DNA of 64,000 nucleotides, taken from NCBI RefSeq assembly GCF_026262505.1, contig NC_067207.1, positions 27,124,082 through 27,188,081 on the forward strand. Reading direction: 5' to 3'. Below the pieces are notes generated by a model that was not told the origin of the DNA, did no database searches, and saw only the letters and a list, made by a program, of their open reading frames with translations. The position numbers were made by a program, and so were the translations under genes. Shown here piece by piece: positions 58,078-64,000 of the stretch. This stretch comes from Trichomonas vaginalis G3 (Eukaryota; Parabasalia; Trichomonadida; Trichomonadidae). Position 1 is the stretch's first letter. Each line of letters begins with the position of its first letter.

Positions 58078-59037
58078 CTAGTCAAATGCATGATTTGCTC
58101 TTTTGCAAACACCATGATCACTGTTGTCCTCAAGTGGCACAACTGTCTTAAAGGAACAGTTTAGATCATTGTCAATCTCCAGAAGAGCTGCGTCGTTTCC
58201 AAAGTCTCCGCAATAGTTTGGGGCGCTAAATACTGTAACAATAGACATATCTGGTGCATATGGGAAGTCGTATCCTAAATCTACAGCTTGATGTCCTCTG
58301 ACAATAAGATCTAAATCATTATCATGCAAAAACTTCTGTACGGGAGATTTTCCAAAGAGATATGACAATCCTCTATCAATGTTATCTTCAAATTCGTCTG
58401 TTTTCTTGTCAGGATCTGACCATAACAAATCTAATATAAATTCTTGCTTCGAAAGCTTGTAAGGTCTGCGAATTTCTTTCAACTGGGAGACATATTTGAG
58501 ATTGGGGCAGATTCCACCATGAATACATAATACTCTTCCGTCAATAATCGCAGAAATTGGAAGCCAGTTAAAGCATTTGTTAAATGCCTTGTATAATTTA
58601 TCGTGAGAATGCGTTTCATAGCATTCTCTCAGAAATCCGTACTCTCTATTCACATCTTTATCTTCATGATTACCACGAAGCAAAAAGAAGTTTTGAGGAT
58701 ATTTAATTTTGTAAGCAAAGAGTAAACAAATTGTATTTAAGCTTGAGTTACCGCGATCGACGTAGTCTCCTAAAAATAAATAATTCGTGATTGCAGGCGA
58801 ACCTCCTGCCTCAAACAGTCTTAGTAAGTCATGATATTGACCGTGTATATCTCCGCAAATAGTAACTGGTGGCATGAGTTCTAAACAAATTGGTTGTTTC
58901 TTAAATATCGCGGTAACTTGTTCGATTAACCAATACATTTCTTGAGGACGTATGAGATTATTGTTTATCTTCCCTCGTCCCTCTGTCAGGAGCCTGTGAA
59001 TGATATCATCAACACTCACAGGATCCAAAATACTCAT
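58078..59037 (-). CDS. PP1-like Ser/Thr protein phosphatase catalytic subunit
   Basis: 319 residues with all metal- and phosphate-binding motifs of the PPP family: GDIHGQYHDLLRLFE, GDYVDRG, LRGNHED, the HGGI loop, and VRGHQA with SAPNYCGDFGN. The C-terminal beta12-beta13 SAPNYC loop and overall spacing fit PP1 best (319 residues against about 330 in animals). It diverges from standard PP1 in that the segment after LRGNHE is DKDVNREYGFLREC instead of CASINRIYGFYDEC, and GEFDN is GDFGN. It is therefore probably a lineage-specific PP1 paralogue. It is divergent from the coiled-coil gene, with only 67 bp between the two ATGs. Confidence 0.85.
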   Translation of the reverse strand: MSILDPVSVDDIIHRLLTEGRGKINNNLIRPQEMYWLIEQVTAIFKKQPICLELMPPVTICGDIHGQYHDLLRLFEAGGSPAITNYLFLGDYVDRGNSSLNTICLLFAYKIKYPQNFFLLRGNHEDKDVNREYGFLRECYETHSHDKLYKAFNKCFNWLPISAIIDGRVLCIHGGICPNLKYVSQLKEIRRPYKLSKQEFILDLLWSDPDKKTDEFEDNIDRGLSYLFGKSPVQKFLHDNDLDLIVRGHQAVDLGYDFPYAPDMSIVTVFSAPNYCGDFGNDAALLEIDNDLNCSFKTVVPLEDNSDHGVCKRANHAFD

Positions 59038-59104
59038 TTTTACTAAAAAAATTCAAATTCAAAAATCAAAAAAGTGCCAAATTTTAGAAAACGTGACAAA
59101 TTTC

Positions 59105-60991
59105 ATGTCAATTCCTCCTCCTTCATCTTTAACGCCTTCTCCAAGGGAAAGCAAGTCAAGTTTCATATACAAATCGTATGCCGATGGGTTCTTTTCAATT
59201 GCAATTGAGTTATTGAATAAAGTCAAGAAATCAAATGCTTTACCTAACGATATTTCGTCTTTTAAGAGAAGACTTAGAGAATTGCATGAAACATGCGAAA
59301 AAATTGATACTAACGTTGCATCCAAGATCGCAGATGTCGAAATTCCAAAACTTGCACAATCAGCGAATGATTTATGGGGAAAAACTAAAATAGAGTTGAA
59401 ATCAATGACACAAATGCCATTAAGAGTCGAATTCATATCAGCACAAAACACAGAATTGATCAGAATTGGCAAAAAAGCTCTTACAATTATTGAATTAAAA
59501 GAAAAGTCAACAATTTTATCAGCAGAACTATTTAGAGCTATTTCAAACATCGTGAATGGCTTTCTCACAATGTTTTTATCTATTTTAACACCAGGAAGAA
59601 TTGATACGACTCAAATTAAATCTGTGATCGATAATATTTCACAATTAATAAAAGATCTACCAATAAAGTTTACAGCATTCTGTTTCGAAGAGAAAACTTC
59701 AACAAAAACAGAATTTTACACTTATTTAACAAGATATCTGAAAAAGATAAATTCAAGAACCCAACAACTCTTAGAAGTTGGTAGTGACCCAGCCGAAGTA
59801 TATCCGTACATCCATAGCTTAGATAAATTCTTTTCTCAGTTAATGTCAGATTTCAAGGTCGAAACCTTCTTCAAAGTCGATCCTGAAGAGTTAATTAAGA
59901 CGTCCTTACGATATATGGATAAAGAACTTTATCCTGCCTTAGGATCTAAGAAGTTTTCAACAGACGTCCAATCAATGATCTCTGGAAGCACAGTTGTTAA
60001 AGTTCCTAATGACGGAAGCACTATTCCATGGTATGTCGATCCTATTTTCATAGAATTGAAGCGATTGAACTCAGAATTGGAAGAATTAGCTGATATGAGA
60101 CTGACAAGACACGACGCATTAGTTTCATCGAAAGACCAACTTAATGCAGAGGAAGTAGCTTCTCCTAAGAAGAATGAAATGAATGTACATCGTCAATACG
60201 GAATTAAAAACGTTATTGAAGAAACAATTTCGGCTTTGAAGCTACAGATCGAAGAAACAAAGACTAGAACTGATGATTTCAAGTCAAAGTCTTTAAATCC
60301 TTTATCAGAATTCCAAACAAAGTCGAATAATCAAATAATTCCTTCAGTTTTAGATTATTCGATAAAAGAAGGCCAAAAACTTGAATCATCAAGACAGTCA
60401 ATGGTTGAAGCTCTCGAAGTTCGTCATAACGCCGTTTTAGACGAAATTGACAGATATCTCGGATTAATTGACACAGAATCTAATTCTGTCAATGGATTCA
60501 GACAGAAAGTCAAACAGCTTCAAAGGGAAATCGATCACGCGAGACAAGTCCTTGATTCCGCAATTGGAGATAATGATCCACTTAAATCTAAAATTGAAGA
60601 TCTATCCAATGAAAAAGATGCATTGTCGCAAAGAGCTCTTGATTTAGATGCAGAAAATTCGGCAATTGAAGCTGAAATCTCTCAATTAAAGAAAGAAATC
60701 GCAAAAACACAAGTTGATGATGCAAATTTCACTGCTGATTGCAAAGAAATTGCTGATGGACTCAGAAAGACCATTAAAGAACTTTCTGATCCTTTGGAAA
60801 GTCTCAAAAAAGAATTGGAACAAATCCGGCAAAAATACAAAGAATCAAAAGAATTATTACCTAAATTAGAGGATAGAAGAGAGTTCTTGGCTGAAGAAGT
60901 CTACGGATATAGAATAAGACTTACTCGCGTCAAAGCTAGATGGGATTCATCGAGATTACTCGCTTTAAGTGAAAAACTTTCGCATTTATAA
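59105..60991 (+). CDS. Long coiled-coil protein of unknown function
   Basis: 628 residues from the ATG at 59105, chosen because the longer frame (from 59000) would run through the PP1 start region. A Pro/Ser-rich start is followed by a helical globular part to about 300 and a long coiled coil at about 370-600 (KVKQLQREIDHARQVLDSAI, LDAENSAIEAEISQLKKEIA, ELEQIRQKYKESKELLPKLE). No family recognised; cytoskeletal, kinetochore-like or flagellar-apparatus proteins have this layout. The leader gaaaacgtgacaaatttcATG is short, and the promoter is shared with the PP1-like gene. Confidence 0.7.
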   Translation: MSIPPPSSLTPSPRESKSSFIYKSYADGFFSIAIELLNKVKKSNALPNDISSFKRRLRELHETCEKIDTNVASKIADVEIPKLAQSANDLWGKTKIELKSMTQMPLRVEFISAQNTELIRIGKKALTIIELKEKSTILSAELFRAISNIVNGFLTMFLSILTPGRIDTTQIKSVIDNISQLIKDLPIKFTAFCFEEKTSTKTEFYTYLTRYLKKINSRTQQLLEVGSDPAEVYPYIHSLDKFFSQLMSDFKVETFFKVDPEELIKTSLRYMDKELYPALGSKKFSTDVQSMISGSTVVKVPNDGSTIPWYVDPIFIELKRLNSELEELADMRLTRHDALVSSKDQLNAEEVASPKKNEMNVHRQYGIKNVIEETISALKLQIEETKTRTDDFKSKSLNPLSEFQTKSNNQIIPSVLDYSIKEGQKLESSRQSMVEALEVRHNAVLDEIDRYLGLIDTESNSVNGFRQKVKQLQREIDHARQVLDSAIGDNDPLKSKIEDLSNEKDALSQRALDLDAENSAIEAEISQLKKEIAKTQVDDANFTADCKEIADGLRKTIKELSDPLESLKKELEQIRQKYKESKELLPKLEDRREFLAEEVYGYRIRLTRVKARWDSSRLLALSEKLSHL

Positions 60992-61874
60992 GTTTTTTTG
61001 TTAAATTAAATGTTATTTTTCTTGTTTGTTAGTATAAATTTATTTTATGTTTTTATTTGTCAATAATATGTGTGCGTATGTGTGTGCTTACTTGCTTGTT
61101 TGTTTGTTTGTGTGTGTGTGTGCGTGTCTGTATGCGTGTGTGTGTATGTTAGCTTGCTTGCTTTTTTTTTGTGTGTGCGTGTGTGTATGTATGTATGTGT
61201 GTGTGTGTGCGTGCGTGTTTGCATGCTTGTTTGTTTATTTATTTGTTTGCTTGTGTGTGTGTGTGTGTGTATGTGTGTGTATGTGTTTGATTGTTTGTTT
61301 GTTTGTGTGTGTATGGTATAATAGATACAAAATCTAGGGACCACAATTGAATATTTTGCTGTGGAGAGTTTTTGAAACTTCTATAGTGTAAACTTATTTT
61401 ATATATCTTTGTAATAGTGAAGTACCCATGAATATGAATGCGTTTGCAATTGTGTGCTACATGAGTACATTAATATGATTATATATTTTATTATTGAGCT
61501 AAGTAAGCAATTGCGACATGTCCATGATGCTATTCTTTGTTCATTATCAACTTTACATCTTATCTATACATTATAATATAGGATGCATCTTGTAATTCAC
61601 ATTAGACTCTTATTGAATTTACATATTGCACCCTATTTTTATGAAGTTTTCTTATCATTCTATAAATATTTTCTCAATAGCAACAAATCTACAACTCGCA
61701 TTCAGTTCCGATGTTAGAGAGCAAAATTTTTACCGATTTTTTGACATCGATAAAAAATTGTCCAAATTAATTTTTCGTATATTTTGTGAATATCAATATT
61801 ATGGTGAAATTAATTCAAAATAATTTAAATTGTGTCGGTTTGTAATTTTTTTTATAGAACGTTTTTTTGATAAA
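60992..61874. other. Spacer with TG-rich microsatellite
   Basis: Between two + strand genes. The first part is the microsatellite (separate entry); the rest (about 61330-61874) is AT-rich without recognisable genes, ending in the IFT74 promoter region. Confidence 0.5.
61067..61320. repeat. TG-rich simple repeat, about 250 bp
   Basis: Nearly pure G/T on the + strand: runs of tg, ttg and ttgc with a few gcgtg blocks, and complementary CA on the other strand. Open frames through it on both strands (VCVCV-type and HTHTH-type proteins) are artefacts of the repeat. It could form Z-DNA. Confidence 0.9.
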
Positions 61875-63404
61875 ATGAGTGAGCAGCAAAAATTCACACG
61901 CCCACCATCGTCACGCCAGCCATCGTCACGCCAGCCAACTGGCATGCGCCCACCAAGCTCTAGATCACGCATTGGTGGTGATGTTGGCCTTTTCAATCAA
62001 AGAATCAACACATCAAACAAAACAATAGAAGTTCAAGGTTTACCTAGTGCACATAAAACAATAGGCACAAGACAGGTAGCAGATAACAAATTTTACATTG
62101 GTATTCTTCGTAAGCGTATTAATGAAATAGTCGCAGAAATTGAAAGACTCAAAGACGAAAATGAGACTCGTAGAAGAGGCCAAGCTATATCAGTTTCACT
62201 ACAGCAAGAGGTTGGCGACCTTAGAAACCAGATCGCTCAACAAGAAGCTGAATTAGCAGATTATAACGTGCTGGCTGATAGATTGTCTACCAAAGTCTCA
62301 TACGATGAAATGCAAAAGGCTCTCAATGACTTAATACAATCCAACTCCCAACTAGAAAAGGAAGCAGACAGATTGTATCGTGAGAGAAAAGATCTCGATG
62401 CCATCGTTACTGATCAGGAAAATCAAGTCCAGGAGATGATGCGTGGCAATGGATCACCTCAATTACAAGAAATGGTTAAAGAGATTGATTCTCTTGAAGA
62501 ACAATGCCGCGAACTTCGTGGAAAAACAGGAGATCTTTCAGGAAAATCACGTGAAGAGCTCCTTCAGATTGTTAAAGATACAACATCTAAGATTGGAGAT
62601 ATTGATAAGGCTATTCAAGATGAAAATAAGAGTTTACAGTTCGTTGATCAGCAGATCAAGAACCTTGAAGCTCGTGAAGCAGATCAGAATACAGAAAGAG
62701 GCAAAAAGTACTTAGTTTTGCTTCAACGTGAAAAAGATATGAATAATTTCATCAAGAACTATCCAACAACACTCGATACAGCTCAAAAAGAACTTGCAGA
62801 AGCTCAAAAGCGCGTTATCGAAGTACTTACTACTACATCTCGCGATTTGGAAACTTTAGATAAGCTCCCAACGCTTGAAAACTTCCATCAATTACAGGCA
62901 GACCTCGAATACAAGGCCAAACAGATGACAGATGCCCAAGCTACTGCTCAGGCTCTTCAGGCTGAAGTCGAACAGCGTCGTCGTGAATTAGAAGACCTCC
63001 AGAACGTCGATGAAAAGATCAGACAAGAAGAACAGTCCATAGAGAAGCAGATAAAGAAGATGAATGCCGAATTACCACAGTTCCAAGACGTAGAAACAAT
63101 CAGACAAGAAGGAGAACTTAGAAAACAACAAAAAGAAGCAGAAAGAGACTCCCTCAAAGAGCAATTTAAGAATATTAGAAAGGCAACAAATGCTTTAGCT
63201 ACACAATACAACGAGGCTAAAGCAAACCTCAGAACAAATGAACAACAGACGAAACTTCACCAACTTGAAAAAGATTTGCAGAGCAAGGCACAGGAAAGTG
63301 CCGAAATTATAGAGCATATTGAGCAAGAAAGAAGAAAGACAAACTATGCAATGGTTAAACGCCAGGCCTTAGCAATTGTTAATGAAATCAACCAGGGTCT
63401 TTAA
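61875..63404 (+). CDS. IFT74: Intraflagellar transport protein IFT74
   Basis: 509 residues from the ATG at 61875 (the frame runs upstream to a non-ATG codon). A basic, Pro/Ser/Arg-rich N-terminus (TRPPSSRQPSSRQPTGMRPP) is followed by YIGILRKRINEIVAEIERL, the IFT74 signature region, and then by continuous coiled coil to the end. IFT74 pairs with IFT81 in the IFT-B core; the basic start of IFT74 helps bind tubulin cargo with IFT81. Trichomonads have several flagella, so this fits. It is slightly shorter than human IFT74 (600). Confidence 0.88.
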   Translation: MSEQQKFTRPPSSRQPSSRQPTGMRPPSSRSRIGGDVGLFNQRINTSNKTIEVQGLPSAHKTIGTRQVADNKFYIGILRKRINEIVAEIERLKDENETRRRGQAISVSLQQEVGDLRNQIAQQEAELADYNVLADRLSTKVSYDEMQKALNDLIQSNSQLEKEADRLYRERKDLDAIVTDQENQVQEMMRGNGSPQLQEMVKEIDSLEEQCRELRGKTGDLSGKSREELLQIVKDTTSKIGDIDKAIQDENKSLQFVDQQIKNLEAREADQNTERGKKYLVLLQREKDMNNFIKNYPTTLDTAQKELAEAQKRVIEVLTTTSRDLETLDKLPTLENFHQLQADLEYKAKQMTDAQATAQALQAEVEQRRRELEDLQNVDEKIRQEEQSIEKQIKKMNAELPQFQDVETIRQEGELRKQQKEAERDSLKEQFKNIRKATNALATQYNEAKANLRTNEQQTKLHQLEKDLQSKAQESAEIIEHIEQERRKTNYAMVKRQALAIVNEINQGL

Positions 63405-63627
63405 TATTAATATGTAAAAATATATTCTTTTCTATAATAATCTTACAAATTCTTTTTATCTCTGTTCTAAAATCCTTATCATTTTCATAAAATTTCTAAA
63501 AATTGCATTTAGTGTCTATTTGATTTCATGTTCAAAAAAAAAAAAAAGGTAGTGGGGCTTCCAGGCACTTCGTGCCCTCTAGCCCCGAAGATGTTTAGTA
63601 TAAATGAAGTTTTTATTCGGAAAATTG
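63405..63627. other. 3' spacer of IFT74 with poly-A run and GC-rich hairpin
   Basis: AT-rich sequence, then a run of 14 A at 63534-63547, then the hairpin at 63554-63586 (separate entry). Composition changes abruptly at the poly-A run. Confidence 0.5.
63554..63586. terminator. GC-rich nested hairpin, possible terminator or element boundary
   Basis: The outer stem GGGGCT (63554-63559) pairs with AGCCCC (63581-63586); the inner stem GGCAC (63564-63568) pairs with GTGCC (63572-63576) around a TTC loop. It is the most GC-rich spot of this region and lies directly after a 14-A run. Called a terminator only tentatively, because it sits between the ends of two converging coding stretches. Confidence 0.4.
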
Positions 63628-63735
63628 TTAGTCTTCTGGTGTGAATTCGGAGGACTCTTCTTCTTCCTCCATTGCTTCTGGGAAGAAGCCTTCTTCTGGG
63701 TCGAAAACATTATATAATGTGTCGCTTTTCACAAA
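63628..63735 (-). CDS. Short acidic reading frame, possibly a gene end or remnant
   Basis: On the - strand a frame open for 35 codons encodes YNVFDPEEGFFPEAMEEEEE, then SSEFTPED and a stop. It has a stop directly before it and only a GTG or an internal ATG to start from. The protein-like, strongly acidic end suggests the tail of a gene whose front is missing or lies in another frame. No family recognised. Confidence 0.25.
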   Translation of the reverse strand, partial: FVKSDTLYNVFDPEEGFFPEAMEEEEESSEFTPED

Positions 63736-63784
63736 TTATATATGTTTTCATGTTTTGTCACTTTTCTGTCACTTTTCGGGTAAA

Positions 63785-63807
63785 AACATTTTTATTATTA
63801 TATATAA
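63785..63807 (+). promoter_or_regulatory. Element-type leader before the methyltransferase gene
   Basis: A T/A run followed by tatatataaATG, almost the same as the leaders of Maverick genes at 10404 and 13026, and unlike the leaders of host genes in this window. Upstream, tgtcacttttc occurs twice in tandem (about 63756-63777). Confidence 0.5.
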
Positions 63808-64000
63808 ATGAATTTTACAAAACCTCCGTTACCGTTCTTTGGAAATAAGAGTAGATGTAAAGATATTATATTGAGAGAACTTAAGAAACTACCGAATGGT
63901 CTAACATTTGTAGATTTGTTCGGTGGAAGTTTCTATATATCCCATTTGTGCCATACAATATTCCCAGACTCAAAGATTATATGCAATGACTTCGACAACT
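63808..64000 (+). CDS. D12-class DNA adenine methyltransferase, 5' part only
   Basis: The first 64 codons are visible before the window ends. The protein starts MNFTKPPLPFFGNKSRCKDI; PFFGNKSR matches the N-terminal motif (PFxGGK) of Dam-like D12 N6-adenine methyltransferases. FVDLFGGSFYIS matches the SAM-binding D-x-F-x-G-S/G motif, and KIICNDFDN matches the N-D motif after it. These enzymes methylate adenine in DNA. The gene's leader matches Maverick genes, suggesting it belongs to a second mobile or virus-like element that continues past the window. D12 enzymes are otherwise mainly bacterial and phage, so lateral origin is likely. Confidence 0.75.
   Translation, partial: MNFTKPPLPFFGNKSRCKDIILRELKKLPNGLTFVDLFGGSFYISHLCHTIFPDSKIICNDFDN

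Noticed and set aside
59000-59104. Longer start for the coiled-coil gene at 59000
   Set aside because: It would overlap the PP1-like gene and its promoter; the residues before 59105 look like translated leader.
61047-61344. Open frames through the TG-rich stretch on both strands
   Set aside because: Low-complexity Val/Cys and His/Thr products of a microsatellite; no real coding signal.

Overview
The window looks like nuclear DNA of a trichomonad (parabasalid), most like Tritrichomonas. The evidence is AT-rich, tightly packed genes without recognisable introns; TCA(C/T)(A/T)(A/T) initiator-like motifs just before some ATGs; expanded families typical of these protists (GP63-like proteases, AIG1/GIMAP-like GTPases, ankyrin and beta-helix surface proteins); an initiator-binding-domain-like protein; and a very well preserved Maverick/Polinton. 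All names come from reading the sequence; no database search was possible.

Left flank (1-5165): the 3' end of an unknown acidic-tailed gene, a start-less beta-helix-type pseudogene, and a TELO2/Tel2 gene (PIKK maturation). Next comes a 19.55-kb Maverick/Polinton at 5172-24723. It has 277-bp terminal inverted repeats that look identical and a 6-bp target-site duplication (tatttt). Its left half, on the + strand, carries replication and integration genes: a protein-primed-type family B DNA polymerase with an HNH-like insert, an integrase region, and a primase/SF3 helicase gene boxed in by inverted arrays of about 119-bp iteron-like repeats. Its right half, mostly on the - strand, carries virion genes: a phage-type tail-fibre/collar protein, several unknown proteins, the packaging ATPase, the major capsid protein and small membrane-active-looking proteins. 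The element looks nearly whole, with a handful of breaks concentrated in the integrase.

Middle (24.7-45.4 kb): a broken secreted-protein gene, an IBD-like DNA-binding protein, a second beta-helix pseudogene homologous to the first, a hairpin-rich repeat patch, an Atg18/WIPI PROPPIN, two paralogous multi-pass membrane proteins, a divergent pair of AIG1-like GTPases (one ending in a CaaX box), a GH47-like membrane protein, the CaaX protease RCE1, a MAN1/Src1-like inner nuclear membrane protein, a TMEM50/Vps68 protein and an armadillo-fold protein.

Right part (45.7-64 kb): a GP63 cluster (a micro-pseudogene, a complete gene and an N-terminally shortened gene), a hairpin-dense 0.5-kb spacer that may encode a structured RNA, an unknown protein, an ankyrin protein, a membrane RING E3, ribosomal protein eS25, a PP1-like phosphatase, a coiled-coil protein, a TG-rich microsatellite and IFT74. 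At the right edge a D12-type DNA adenine methyltransferase gene begins. Its leader matches the Maverick gene leaders rather than the host ones, so a second virus-like or mobile element may start there.

Most interesting signals: the primase-helicase gene with inverted flanking iterons inside a polymerase-bearing Maverick, the HNH-like insert in PolB, the methyltransferase at the right edge, the hairpin cluster near 51 kb, and the RCE1 gene lying next to a GTPase with a CaaX tail.
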